A stretch of 57,174 nt of DNA, taken from NCBI GenBank assembly GCA_002323535.1, contig DCQT01000125.1, forward strand, positions 1-57,174, in the 5' to 3' direction. The notes beneath the pieces are model-generated. The model did not search any database, had not been told where the DNA came from, and saw only the letters and a program-made list of their open reading frames with translations. A program made the position numbers and the translations under genes. How positions within the stretch are numbered: the stretch's first letter is position 1; every line of letters begins with the position of its first letter. The stretch is from Bacteriovoracaceae bacterium UBA1511. Lineage in GTDB: Bacteria; Bdellovibrionota; Bacteriovoracia; Bacteriovoracales; Bacteriovoracaceae. Of the stretch, positions 26,989-36,712 are shown piece by piece.

Positions 26989-27870
26989 TCACCAGTCATT
27001 TGACGGTTTGGGTAAAGTTTTTGGGGCGATATATTTTGCCTGCTTAGCTTGCTTTTGACTTGGTGCGTTTAAGAACATATTTATGAGACCTGTGTAGCTG
27101 GGTTCTTCCCTTGGTTTCCATTCTTGTTGATTTTTTGCTTTGTCTGATTTTAACGGCTCTTTAGTTAATATATCCGCGCCCTCCCTAACTATTTCTTCAA
27201 TCGTTTTATCTGATTCTGCTATCTCCAATGGCTTTTGGGCTTGGCTTTCTTCAATGTCGCCTTTATCAATGATCGGCTTTGGCTTTAAAAAAAGGGTAAC
27301 TGTATAGTCCTTAGGTAGATCAGAAGAAAGAGCAGCTAAAAGAAGGACTCTTTGTTGAGCCTTGAGAATTATTTGCTTTAAAGTCTCGTTAATTTTTTCT
27401 GCATTTGCTTTTTGTAGAAAAAGCCAAACCTTGCTGATCAACCTCACCTTTTTTAAGTTCGCTCGAACAGGTTTTGATAATCTAGAGGTTGGGTAGCTAT
27501 TGTATTTTTCAAGACTACTATATTGATTGCCTTGGATGAAGCTTTCAATGTCTTCACACAATTGTACTACTAAGTACTTGTAGGGTGATTTAATTTTACT
27601 AAAGATTGCTTTTTTCTCGGGTTCGTATGACAGCTTAGAGACAATGTACTTTTTGTTATTTGAATAAATTTCAGCAGTGAAAAGCTCTTTTGAAACTTCT
27701 GTTAGATATTGCTCGCGAAAATTTTCTAAACCAATATTTTTTGCGTGGTAATCTAAAGCCTTAAGGGCTTTGTTTTGAGACTCATTTACTGATCTTATAA
27801 AATTTTTGAAATCACTTGAGTAAAGTGATTTGCTTAAAGTAAAAAAAAGGAAAACGATTATTATTTTCAT
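26989..27870 (-). CDS. Exported protein of unknown function
   Basis: A 293-residue protein with a signal peptide (KIIIVFLFFTLSKSLYS). The first 200 residues are mostly helical with conserved-looking aromatic and charged positions and a single Cys at about 125; the remaining 90 residues are Lys/Glu/Pro-rich and probably disordered. Its ATG overlaps the upstream gene's stop by one base (TAATG), indicating coupling. I do not recognise the family. It probably acts with the two exported proteins encoded just upstream. Confidence 0.7.
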   Translation of the reverse strand: MKIIIVFLFFTLSKSLYSSDFKNFIRSVNESQNKALKALDYHAKNIGLENFREQYLTEVSKELFTAEIYSNNKKYIVSKLSYEPEKKAIFSKIKSPYKYLVVQLCEDIESFIQGNQYSSLEKYNSYPTSRLSKPVRANLKKVRLISKVWLFLQKANAEKINETLKQIILKAQQRVLLLAALSSDLPKDYTVTLFLKPKPIIDKGDIEESQAQKPLEIAESDKTIEEIVREGADILTKEPLKSDKAKNQQEWKPREEPSYTGLINMFLNAPSQKQAKQAKYIAPKTLPKPSNDW

Positions 27871-28922
27871 TAACGGTCATCCGAGGGAAGTCTATCATCA
27901 TTGAGTTCTTTTTTTCCAATTACTAACAATTGTTGCCCATTAATACTGGCAAAAAGGCGAGAGCCCATTGGAAAATATTGATGCACAAATTTTTCATTTG
28001 TTAGTTGTGAAATACTTTTTGTTTTAAAGTCAAATTCTACAAGCTCTGACTGAATTAGGTTTTCATTGGGAAATGATTTTAGAAAGTATATTTTTTCTTC
28101 ATTAAAGGTACAGTTAATTTTTCCTAAGTCACTTTCATTGGAACTGTATAAGGGATTAGCTTCGTCTATCTTTTTATTCTTCAGATATAAAATTTTACTG
28201 CTAGGGTTCTCTTTGGAGAAGTTGAACTCACCTATTAATACTTTTTTTTGATTTTGACATATTTCTAGTCTCATAAATAGTGAGGGGTATTTTTTAATTA
28301 CAGAGGTCTTGCCTTGCATTGATTTTAAAAGTGCAACTTCACCTCTTTCATTCATGTCAGTAAAGATTATGGTTTGGTCATCAAGAATTTCTCTTTTTGG
28401 AACAAAAAAAGGGTTTAAGCCTGTATTTATTGTGATCGAAATCTCCTTAGGAGGCATCGTTAATTTTGAAAAGATTATCTTTTTTTGTTTAGCTTTGTAA
28501 TAAGAAAACCAAGCGTCAGCTAAGTGTAATTTCGGACTTGATCCATCAGCAATTTTTTTTAACTTAAGGTTTTTTAAATCTAAAAGGTAGATTTGTTTAT
28601 TTTTAGATGGATTAATAAGAGACAAATACTTCTCATCCATCGATATCAAAAGGAAGCCCTCTGATCCTTCAATGATTTGGTAGTTAGTATACTTTTTTCC
28701 TGTTAGGAGCACTTTAATTTTATAATTCTTTGAAATAGAAAGCTCTCCATTGCTTTTTTGATAAAGAGTAATTTTCCCATCTTTACTTATGTATCTCAAA
28801 TTACTTAGGACTTGCTTCGTTTCGATTGATTGTAATTTTTGAAGTTTTTTTTCAACCTTAGCGTCAGCTACTTTTAAAATTAAAAGGAAACTAAAAATAA
28901 TTATCAGATTACTTAATGCCAT
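27870..28922 (-). CDS. Exported protein, possible beta-propeller
   Basis: A 350-residue protein with a signal peptide (NLIIIFSFLLILKVADA). The mature part consists of short beta-strand phrases with recurring LL-x-D-x-x-x-x-K-x-I and IIFTDMNERGEVALLKS-type units, which resemble TolB/WD40-like propeller blades; I cannot count blades reliably. Its start lies 14 bases inside the upstream gene and its stop touches the downstream ATG, so the three exported proteins are made together. No enzyme motif is visible. Confidence 0.68.
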   Translation of the reverse strand: MALSNLIIIFSFLLILKVADAKVEKKLQKLQSIETKQVLSNLRYISKDGKITLYQKSNGELSISKNYKIKVLLTGKKYTNYQIIEGSEGFLLISMDEKYLSLINPSKNKQIYLLDLKNLKLKKIADGSSPKLHLADAWFSYYKAKQKKIIFSKLTMPPKEISITINTGLNPFFVPKREILDDQTIIFTDMNERGEVALLKSMQGKTSVIKKYPSLFMRLEICQNQKKVLIGEFNFSKENPSSKILYLKNKKIDEANPLYSSNESDLGKINCTFNEEKIYFLKSFPNENLIQSELVEFDFKTKSISQLTNEKFVHQYFPMGSRLFASINGQQLLVIGKKELNDDRLPSDDR

Positions 28923-31089
28923 ACAAAGTCCACTCTTTTCTTGGGTGTATAGATTGAAACATTTTTAGACTGTTAAAAATTTTATTCCAAATAATAAATC
29001 TGGGTGATCCAATTTCATCTAAAACAGTTCTTACTGTTAAGTAATCTCGATAGTTTTTGGTTTTGTAGCCATCAATAATGAATGGGACAGGCGTGCAGTG
29101 ATTAATACTTTTTCTTGAATAATATCTGGGCATTAGATCCTCGAGACATCCTGTTCCATATGCAATAGAATTCTTTAAGTTGAGGTGAAACTTTAGGCTA
29201 CTCAGTGACATTAGCTTCGTCGGATAATACTCAAGTGACTGCTCCAAGACTTTATCTAGAGTCATCCCTTTGTCTTCAGTAGATAAGAACAAAATATTTT
29301 GTTCAAAATTTCCGCGATAGCGAATCATTCCAACTTTTTTACCATTTATAAAAACAGCGGGTTGGCAATTTTCCTTGTCACATGAACTATCTTTTATAAC
29401 ATGACATCCTACCTGAAATTTGAGCAATAAAGGTTTGTAATTTATTTTTTCAGTAATTTTGCATTCATTATTTTTTCCGCCGGGGTACATTCTTGAAATT
29501 GCTTTTTGGATTACATTCGATTCGCTAAAGGGTTGGCCCTGGTCTTCCCCTGGGATATATTTTAAACAAGTCAGTTCGGTTTCACCATTGGTTAGATTTG
29601 GCACTAACTTTTTCTCAAAATAAAATTTACGGGGACATTTCACTGAGTCACAATTAATTTCATCATAAGTGATTACGCAATTTGAACTAGAGTTGAAGAG
29701 TAATTTTTCGGTTTGTTTTTTTTCGCCATGTATACAAGTTATCTTTTTGCTATCCCCGTAGACCGTCTTTAACAATTTTTCAGTTACTTTTTCTATGCTT
29801 TGTGGATGTGTCGCTTCTTTGTTGTCACGATACTTCTCGCAAGTTGAAACTCCATCTTGTTCTAGGCATAGGTCAATTAGGTTTGAATTTAAAGGGTCGG
29901 GGTAACAAATTTTTAAAGGCCATGAATCAGGGTCTGTTTCAAATGCAAGATTACTATATATTTTTTCAGAAACATCTCTGCAATTCAGACCGGGGTGTTT
30001 TAAATGCATTCTTTTTAAATGGTTTGTAATTCTGGCACCATGGACAAATAGTAGGTTTTCCAATGTTCCCGGGCAGTCTTGGTAATCAAAATTTAAATTC
30101 CCTAGCGCAAGTGCATCAGAGTTGTCTTTACAATCTGGCTTTGGAAACTGTGCAGGAAAACCTTTGGCGCCCATCGTTGAGCAATATTCAGGTTTCTTAG
30201 ATAATGTTGTAACACATTTTCGATAGCTTATATTGTCGTTAGGAATGAATGATAGTAACTGCTGACAACGAAATTTTATTCCATCTTTTGGATACTCCCC
30301 ATTCAAAGATGAGAGCCAAATATCTTTACTGTTATAATTCTCGCAAAATGTTTTTTCACTTTCTAGGTTATTACAAAAGTTTCTAAGAAGGCCTATCTCA
30401 AATGGGGTCATCTCATTTTTTAGAACCTGGCTTTTTTGTATTTTTGATAAGAGGTTTGATTTTTCCTTGAAGTTTAAATTTGGAGTTGTATCAATCTTTG
30501 TTAAAGCTAATGCACTTTTTTCAAAAAAATAATCCAGTCCACAAAGATATGGTTTGTATTTTGTTTTGTTTAGTCTGTTATAGACTTCATGGCACGGATT
30601 TGTTTGGTCAATGTTTTTTATTCCTAAAAGCTCAATCGTTTTTGCAATTGTATTTTTGTTAAATCCGTTAGCAAGGTCTACTATCTTAGAGCATTCAGGT
30701 AAGGACTTGATGTATGCGATAGCATCATTTTTTTTAAAGAATCCGTAATCACTTTTATTTTGGACCTTAATGTTAAATATAATTTTTTCTGTTGGCTTTA
30801 CTAAGTCATTGTGAATTAGCTCCCCGAGCCGGCAAATATTATCCTTTTCAAAAAGAGATAGATATTTCTTGTCTGTTTGGAAAACAAGTATTGAGAGGTA
30901 CTCTTTAGATATTTGAGGAGAGAGTTCTTGCAGGTTTTTTTGATTTACGAGGTTATACTTTATAGCTTTTTGAATAAGGGATTTGTACTGCTCGCTAATT
31001 TTTTTATTTTGCTTCGTAGTACTATTTAATAAGCCAGCTTTCAATTGAAAGCTGGCGATAAAAATTATTATAAGAGTAATTATTTTCAT
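28909..31089 (-). CDS. Large exported Cys-rich protein of unknown function
   Basis: A 726-residue protein with a signal peptide (KIITLIIIFIASFQLKA). Cysteines are numerous throughout the mature chain, often in spaced pairs (CDSVKC, CDKENC, CNNLESEKTFC), which fits a disulfide-stabilised secreted protein. No transmembrane segment or catalytic motif was found. It overlaps the next gene by 14 bases and begins 37 bases after the Fe-S oxidoreductase gene. The family is not recognised; localisation to periplasm or outside is inferred from the signal peptide. Confidence 0.7.
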   Translation of the reverse strand: MKIITLIIIFIASFQLKAGLLNSTTKQNKKISEQYKSLIQKAIKYNLVNQKNLQELSPQISKEYLSILVFQTDKKYLSLFEKDNICRLGELIHNDLVKPTEKIIFNIKVQNKSDYGFFKKNDAIAYIKSLPECSKIVDLANGFNKNTIAKTIELLGIKNIDQTNPCHEVYNRLNKTKYKPYLCGLDYFFEKSALALTKIDTTPNLNFKEKSNLLSKIQKSQVLKNEMTPFEIGLLRNFCNNLESEKTFCENYNSKDIWLSSLNGEYPKDGIKFRCQQLLSFIPNDNISYRKCVTTLSKKPEYCSTMGAKGFPAQFPKPDCKDNSDALALGNLNFDYQDCPGTLENLLFVHGARITNHLKRMHLKHPGLNCRDVSEKIYSNLAFETDPDSWPLKICYPDPLNSNLIDLCLEQDGVSTCEKYRDNKEATHPQSIEKVTEKLLKTVYGDSKKITCIHGEKKQTEKLLFNSSSNCVITYDEINCDSVKCPRKFYFEKKLVPNLTNGETELTCLKYIPGEDQGQPFSESNVIQKAISRMYPGGKNNECKITEKINYKPLLLKFQVGCHVIKDSSCDKENCQPAVFINGKKVGMIRYRGNFEQNILFLSTEDKGMTLDKVLEQSLEYYPTKLMSLSSLKFHLNLKNSIAYGTGCLEDLMPRYYSRKSINHCTPVPFIIDGYKTKNYRDYLTVRTVLDEIGSPRFIIWNKIFNSLKMFQSIHPRKEWTLYGIK

Positions 31090-31126
31090 GATGGTAACCC
31101 AAATAATAGATTACCAAGGAACCTAG

Positions 31127-33184
31127 TTAGAGTACAGATTTAGCTAGTACAGATGCAACGTCGTCTATTTCAATATTTTCCGTCTCACTGACTTGTGATT
31201 TCGAAGAATTGAAGTTGATCATACAGTAAGAGCATGCCGTTGCTAGGTGCTCTTTTGAAGCCTGACCAATTTGCTCGAGTCTCTTCGTTGCGAGATGATC
31301 TCCCTCAGGAAGTTCGTACCACATATTTCCGCCGCCCATTCCGCAACAAAGGGCTTTGTCCTTATTTTTTTCCATCTCATTTACCTGTACTCCAGGAATT
31401 TTGCTAAGGATATCCCTTGGTGCATTGTACTCACCATGATGCCTTCCTAGGTAACAAGGATCATGGAATGTCAGTTTTCGCTCCACTGATTTCTCAGGGG
31501 TAATCTTCCCTTTATTTAGTAAGTCTGCAAGAAGCTCTGTGTGGTGAATGGTCTCAAAGTCTCCGTCATCAAACTTGGCGTACTCCTTCCCAATTGTATG
31601 AAGACAATGTGGACAATGAGTCACAACTTTATCAAATTTATATTTATTCATTTCAGCAATATTCTCAATGGCAATTTCGAAAAATGAATATTCATCTCCA
31701 AATCTTCTAATTGGGTCTCCGTTACATTTTTCCGTTTTGCCCATAACCGCAAACTTGACTCCAGCTTTTTTTAGAAGCTGGACGGTGTCTTTAACAACTT
31801 TTTGGTTAGACGCGTCGTATGAACCCGCACAGCCAACATAATATAAATAATCCACATGCTCTGCCTCATTAATGACAGGAACATCAAGGCCATCGGCCCA
31901 TTTGAATCTATCGTCGTGAGAAATACCCCATGGATTGTGATTGATTTTAATTTTATTAACAGCGTCAGCAGCCGCAGGAGGAAGATCTCCTAAGGTAAGT
32001 GCTTTATAACGTTTAGATTCTAAGATCACATCTAGGTGGTTAATGTGAGATGGGCATTCCTCAACACATGCACCACAAGTAGTACAGGCATCTAGCTCAT
32101 TGGACTCAAATAAAGGAGATTCTCCCCATAGGTCATTTTTTTCTTCTCCATTTCTTCCTAGGGCAAGGTCTCTTGATTTGGTAATAATGGTTTTCGGGTT
32201 AAGGAGTTTCCCCGCAGCATTTGCTGGACATGCCTCCGTGCATCGACCGCATTCTACACATGTTAATAAATCCATTCTGTTAAACATGCTCATTTCAGAG
32301 ATTGTTGCTAAGCCGAAGCTCTCTGCTTCTTCATCTTCAAAATCCATAGGACTTAGAACAGGCGGTTTTCTATCTGGTTTTACAAGTGCAGCAAATGGAA
32401 TTGCTATAAAGTGGAAAAATTTTGAGTAGGGGATAATCGCCACAAATGCCATAGTATTTACCATGTGAATTAGCCACATAGATTTGAATGTAGTTGCCCA
32501 GAAATAGTCACTTAAATTAAAGCTTTTAAAAAAAGTCGCCAAAGCAAAGCCCACTGGAGCCCAGGTTTTTTCACCGACAGGCATACCTGTTCCCAGAATT
32601 CGAACTCCCTCAATTAAATAGCCCAATAAAACAAGAGCAACTAAAAATGCGTACATTGTCTTTTCTTGATTTGGTTTCGTCGCACTTAATTTCTCTAATT
32701 TGTCGATATATCTTCTCTTGTAAGCAAAGCCCAAACCCAGAAGAATAGCGATTCCGGCCATGTCAGCAAGGAAGCTGACAACGATATAAAGAGGACCTTT
32801 AAAAATTTTAAATGGGGTATCGTAATGTATCGCAACTAAGTCTGTGGCAATCCAGAGGATTAAAAATCCGTAGTATATAAACGCATGAAAGAATGCCTTA
32901 GGGTCTCTGTGAACTTTTCCCGTAAAAATAATAGTTTTAAAGAAAGCGCTCCAATTTAGATTCCAGATAGCATTGAAAAAGCCACTTTCAGTGTTAATTA
33001 ACCCATTTTTGCCAAAGAGCTTTTTTAAAGATTCTTTTTCCCCAACTACAAACTGTAGTTTTTCTTTGACGCCCTTGGCAAAAATACCTAGTGAGACAAA
33101 TAACAGTACGTACATAATGACTTTGAAAGAATAGGGAACTCCCCACATAATCTCCCTGGTCGCCAAATCTAATGTATTTTCCAT
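31127..33184 (-). CDS. Membrane Fe-S oxidoreductase (cytochrome b-like plus HdrD/GlpC-like domains)
   Basis: A 685-residue fusion. The N-terminal 270 residues hold about six membrane helices of the NarI/HdrE type with several helix histidines. Two 4Fe-4S motifs follow, CVECGRCTEACP (near 310) and CTTCGACVEECP (near 366). Then come two CCG cysteine-rich domains (VGCAGSYD with CPHCLHT; HDPCYLGRHHGEYN with CCGMGGGNMW and CSYCMINF). This layout is known in proteins that pass electrons between electron-transfer flavoprotein or similar donors and the quinone pool. The donor is not encoded nearby. It probably heads the operon that ends with valS. Confidence 0.88.
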   Translation of the reverse strand: MENTLDLATREIMWGVPYSFKVIMYVLLFVSLGIFAKGVKEKLQFVVGEKESLKKLFGKNGLINTESGFFNAIWNLNWSAFFKTIIFTGKVHRDPKAFFHAFIYYGFLILWIATDLVAIHYDTPFKIFKGPLYIVVSFLADMAGIAILLGLGFAYKRRYIDKLEKLSATKPNQEKTMYAFLVALVLLGYLIEGVRILGTGMPVGEKTWAPVGFALATFFKSFNLSDYFWATTFKSMWLIHMVNTMAFVAIIPYSKFFHFIAIPFAALVKPDRKPPVLSPMDFEDEEAESFGLATISEMSMFNRMDLLTCVECGRCTEACPANAAGKLLNPKTIITKSRDLALGRNGEEKNDLWGESPLFESNELDACTTCGACVEECPSHINHLDVILESKRYKALTLGDLPPAAADAVNKIKINHNPWGISHDDRFKWADGLDVPVINEAEHVDYLYYVGCAGSYDASNQKVVKDTVQLLKKAGVKFAVMGKTEKCNGDPIRRFGDEYSFFEIAIENIAEMNKYKFDKVVTHCPHCLHTIGKEYAKFDDGDFETIHHTELLADLLNKGKITPEKSVERKLTFHDPCYLGRHHGEYNAPRDILSKIPGVQVNEMEKNKDKALCCGMGGGNMWYELPEGDHLATKRLEQIGQASKEHLATACSYCMINFNSSKSQVSETENIEIDDVASVLAKSVL

Positions 33185-33256
33185 GAAAATTCCTTAATTA
33201 CGCATTCTTTTAGGCTTTCTGGGCGTTCTACCCCGAAATATTCCTTTGTTCAAATT

Positions 33257-33296
33257 GATCATTAATCTAATAATAGTTTAAACTCAGATCATTAAT
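33257..33296. repeat. Direct repeat in the divergent promoter region
   Basis: GATCATTAAT occurs at 33257-33266 and again at 33287-33296, exactly 30 bases apart (about three helical turns). It lies between the divergent Fe-S oxidoreductase gene and the lipoprotein-addB-addA operon, just before the ribosome-binding site of the latter. The spacing would suit a dimeric regulator binding one DNA face. No regulator is known. Confidence 0.4.
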
Positions 33297-33311
33297 TTGG
33301 GGGATAGAAAT

Positions 33312-34349
33312 TTGAATAACAAAGTAGCAATGTTATGCCTTCTTGTCTTTTTTGGGTGTACGACTAATTTAGAAATTGGGGGTAATAGGCATCACTTTGG
33401 GAGGGTTCCGCAAAATGTAATTTGGTTTCAAGTGGCGGGGTTGAGCGCTACACAAATTCCGCTTGCAAGGTATACGAGCCAGCCTATTCAAAGCAGTTTT
33501 TATGAAACGGCCATTTGTAGCGGACAAACTTACGATGCAAGTTATAAGTACCTTCGACCCAAAGCTTCGGAGTTTTTTAATTCTCAAACACTTTCCTCAA
33601 AGCTTGTGAGTGCTAATATCTGCGAGGAGTTTAGTTCGAAAATACCTATTTGGAGAGTATTTCAAGAAGAAAAACGCAAGGTCTCTATTCTTGAAATAGG
33701 TGCAACCCCTTCAAACTCCTTACAGAGGCTCCGGGATTGTAAGCCAAGTTACATGGAAGATGAGGCTATTGTTTTAAGAAGAGCACCGGATAGGGCATTT
33801 AGTGATCAACTTTTTGACGTTGAAAAGAATAAGCCCCTGAGTAAAGGGTTTTACTATGAAAAAAACTGTGACGTCTCAGGAAATTGTAAAGCAAGTCAAT
33901 TTGAAACAATTAAATACTTTCTTAAAAACAGTTTTAAACCAGGAAAAATTAATTTTATGCAAATTAGAGACTATAGTTTTAAAAACCTAGTCCTAAGTAA
34001 ATCCACTAAAAAAATGAAGTCATACATCCAAGAGCTCACAGGCATAATAGACTGGGCGAGAACGAACTCAAACCACCGAGAAAAAACACTTATTCTTGTT
34101 ACTGGAGCGGAGCCAATTGGGGTTAACTTTCCAAAGAGAGGCTTTAATTGGATAAGCTTTGAAAAAAATGGCCTTGGTCTTGCCTATAACAAGTCAGAAT
34201 TAATGAGCCCTGTTTTCTCGTGGGGTCCGTCCTCAGAACTTTTTTGTGGAGTTATGGATAATATTGAGATTTCAAAAAGAATTTATAATAGGTTTTTTCA
34301 AAAGAGTTTTAAGTTTGATTCATTAATTGAATCTATAAAGAACAGATAA
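33312..34349 (+). CDS. Putative lipoprotein of unknown function
   Basis: A 345-residue protein with a lipoprotein signal peptide (MLCLLVFFGC; Cys at about residue 16). I choose TTG 33312 because GGGGGA lies 7 bases upstream and this gives a short normal leader; TTG 33297 is possible. The mature part contains VIWFQVAGLSATQIPLARY and TLILVTGAEPIG, reminiscent of the core strands of alkaline-phosphatase-like hydrolases, but no complete metal site is visible. It is coupled (TAATG) to the AddB-like gene, which is odd for an envelope protein. Confidence 0.68.
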   Translation: MNNKVAMLCLLVFFGCTTNLEIGGNRHHFGRVPQNVIWFQVAGLSATQIPLARYTSQPIQSSFYETAICSGQTYDASYKYLRPKASEFFNSQTLSSKLVSANICEEFSSKIPIWRVFQEEKRKVSILEIGATPSNSLQRLRDCKPSYMEDEAIVLRRAPDRAFSDQLFDVEKNKPLSKGFYYEKNCDVSGNCKASQFETIKYFLKNSFKPGKINFMQIRDYSFKNLVLSKSTKKMKSYIQELTGIIDWARTNSNHREKTLILVTGAEPIGVNFPKRGFNWISFEKNGLGLAYNKSELMSPVFSWGPSSELFCGVMDNIEISKRIYNRFFQKSFKFDSLIESIKNR

Positions 34350-36712
34350 TGAGCATAAGACCATTAATCTACCTTTTACCAAAAGAAGTAACTGACTTTG
34401 TAATTAATAGTAAAAAATCGATAAGGATAATTGTTCCAGGGCCAAGCGAGGCTGATAAAGTTCGAGAGCACCACCCAAGAGAATTTTTTGAAATGGGTAT
34501 TGATCCAGAAACAATGAGTAATTTCCTTAAAAAAGGTCTGAACCTTGTCAATCCAGATTTAGAGGTCGCGCGAAAATCGACTTTGATACGAGAGTTAGCA
34601 AGTGTTTGGAATGAAAAGTATACAGACAAAGACGATTTGTTTTTTCAGTGCTTTAAGTACTTAACAGAGTTTAGAGGTTATACGTTAGACCCTTTAATCT
34701 TTGAAGAAATTCAAGATAAAATTAATGAAGAAATTTTCGAGGGAGTTTTTTTTCTTTGGAACTACCTCGATGCTGCTGGAATAGTTGACGAGCAAAAAGC
34801 TTACTCTTTGATCGCTAAGTCATCAGACTTACTTGAAGGCCACGAGTACTTATTTTGGGGCTTTTCAAATATAAACTCAATGCAAATTGATTTAATTCAT
34901 GAGATTGCAAGAGTATCTACTGTTCATATTCCCTTTCATGCTTATGCAGTAAAAAGCTTTAAGAAGAGTGATTGGCCTCTGTGGTTGGTTGGGGAAGATG
35001 AGATTGGGACTGCAAGGGATTTATATTTCGAGGGAAATCCAAGAGGAGAGTTCAATAACACTGTATTTATAGATTCATTTAACAAAAATCGACTTGGTGA
35101 AAAATTAAATAGGCTAGACACATCAACCAGAAGAACAATTCTTTTACCAGGAGCAGAAAAAAGTTTTTGGTTAACTAACGAGTTTCAGTCTGGGAAATTA
35201 AATTTTATAGAGGGTATCCCTTCGCAGGAGGTAGAGTTAAATGAACTATCAAGAGAGCTCTCTAGGATGGATTATAGTAAAGATTTGAGACAGGCTTTGA
35301 ATGAAAGCTTGAAAAATTGCTTTAGTTCAAAAAACAAAAATTTTAAAAAGATAAAGCTAGTATCCTCCGCAATTAATTATTTAGATAGCTGGAAGGAGAC
35401 GACAGGTTTTGATTTTAAGAATTCCTCTATCCAGAAAAAGGCTCTCTTAGAAGCTTTGAATTTAGACTCCCCAAGACTTAATTTAGTCATTGATCAAGAT
35501 TTGAATTCTGATGAAAAGTTTCAGACCATTTACGATAAGGATCTTATTTTATCTAGTGGTTTGTGTGATAGACTTTGTGTTGTCTATAAAAAAGAATTTA
35601 CACCACTCAAAAAAGGAGAGGTTGGGCACTCATCTGAAGTGCAATCATTTTTGGCAACATTAGGGCCTTTGTTAAATAATGATTTCGATTTTGAGACTGT
35701 AAAAAGTCAAATCAAGTATTTTTTAGAAAGCTCAAAAGATAGCATTATATTTTTGGAAACGGATGTTCTCGAGACAGATGTTGACTTGAAAGATTTTATT
35801 TCAAGTTTAAACGCTGAAAAGTTACGGGAGGGTCCACCATCGGCAAAAGAAAAGCCAAAAGCTGAGAAGAAAGACTTTGATTTCTATCGTCCTATTTCCC
35901 CATCATCTCTTCAGAGGTACATCGATTGCCCTAGAAGTTATTTTTTTCATTACGGAGAAAAGAGAAGAGATAATTTGGAAATGAAAGAGACATTTTTGTC
36001 TAAATTTAAAGGAACCCTAGAGCATAATGTAATTGGGAATTATATTTTAGACAATGAGGAATACTCGTATGAAAAGTTAGAGTCATTTTGTAGAGAAATA
36101 GTCTCTAGAGAGATTGTAAAAAAAGGAATAAGCTTAGAATATATTGCGCTTAAGAATTTAGAGCTCGAAATTCTTAAATTCTCTGAGGCTGGAATCAAGT
36201 TTATTTTAGATCTTAAGAGCGAATTGTCTGGATGGAGCTTTTCTATTGAAAAAGAGATTAAAGTCAACGACTTTCATGGAACGGCGGATTTAATCATAGA
36301 AAATCAGGAGTGCTTTGGCATTTTTGACTTCAAAAGATCATCATTTGGAATTCCAACTAAAAAGTCTGTAATGGATTTTGGAGAGATTCAGGTTCCTTCA
36401 TATGTTGGAAATTACGCTCGATTAACGGGAAAAAAACTAGCTTTTTTTGGTTATTTTTGTCTGAAAGAACCTGAAAAGAGTCTAATGTTTTCAAATGAGA
36501 TTTTTCTAGATGCCATAAACTCTTGTGGTATTTTTAGGGTTCAAAAAATCAATGATGATGAATTAAATAATTTTCTTTTTGAGGAAGATAAGTTCGAAAA
36601 TAATCTAATTAAGAGCATAAAAAATGAAAATGAATTTTTAATTTCTCCTTCAAGTAAAGATGTGTGTAATTTTTGTCATTACCACTTAGTTTGTCCGAGG
36701 GAGCAGATTTGA
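34349..36712 (+). CDS. AddB-like PD-(D/E)XK nuclease with Fe-S cysteines
   Basis: Probable second subunit of a RecBCD/AddAB-type complex that resects double-strand breaks. The 787-residue protein lacks a Walker A motif near its N terminus. The C-terminal third is a RecB-type nuclease: Cys near 527 (YIDCPRSYFFHY), GTLEHNVIG, GTADLIIE near 644, IFDFKRS near 661, and CNFC...C at about 772-782, the four-cysteine staple that holds a 4Fe-4S cluster in AddB. The stop overlaps the TTG start of the helicase gene. The N-terminal half is poorly conserved, so the assignment rests on the nuclease and the partner. Confidence 0.82.
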   Translation: MSIRPLIYLLPKEVTDFVINSKKSIRIIVPGPSEADKVREHHPREFFEMGIDPETMSNFLKKGLNLVNPDLEVARKSTLIRELASVWNEKYTDKDDLFFQCFKYLTEFRGYTLDPLIFEEIQDKINEEIFEGVFFLWNYLDAAGIVDEQKAYSLIAKSSDLLEGHEYLFWGFSNINSMQIDLIHEIARVSTVHIPFHAYAVKSFKKSDWPLWLVGEDEIGTARDLYFEGNPRGEFNNTVFIDSFNKNRLGEKLNRLDTSTRRTILLPGAEKSFWLTNEFQSGKLNFIEGIPSQEVELNELSRELSRMDYSKDLRQALNESLKNCFSSKNKNFKKIKLVSSAINYLDSWKETTGFDFKNSSIQKKALLEALNLDSPRLNLVIDQDLNSDEKFQTIYDKDLILSSGLCDRLCVVYKKEFTPLKKGEVGHSSEVQSFLATLGPLLNNDFDFETVKSQIKYFLESSKDSIIFLETDVLETDVDLKDFISSLNAEKLREGPPSAKEKPKAEKKDFDFYRPISPSSLQRYIDCPRSYFFHYGEKRRDNLEMKETFLSKFKGTLEHNVIGNYILDNEEYSYEKLESFCREIVSREIVKKGISLEYIALKNLELEILKFSEAGIKFILDLKSELSGWSFSIEKEIKVNDFHGTADLIIENQECFGIFDFKRSSFGIPTKKSVMDFGEIQVPSYVGNYARLTGKKLAFFGYFCLKEPEKSLMFSNEIFLDAINSCGIFRVQKINDDELNNFLFEEDKFENNLIKSIKNENEFLISPSSKDVCNFCHYHLVCPREQI

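Noticed and set aside
32100..32429. A 109-codon plus-strand frame inside the Fe-S oxidoreductase gene
   Set aside because: It lies wholly antisense to a well-supported gene with intact Fe-S motifs and shows no family features.
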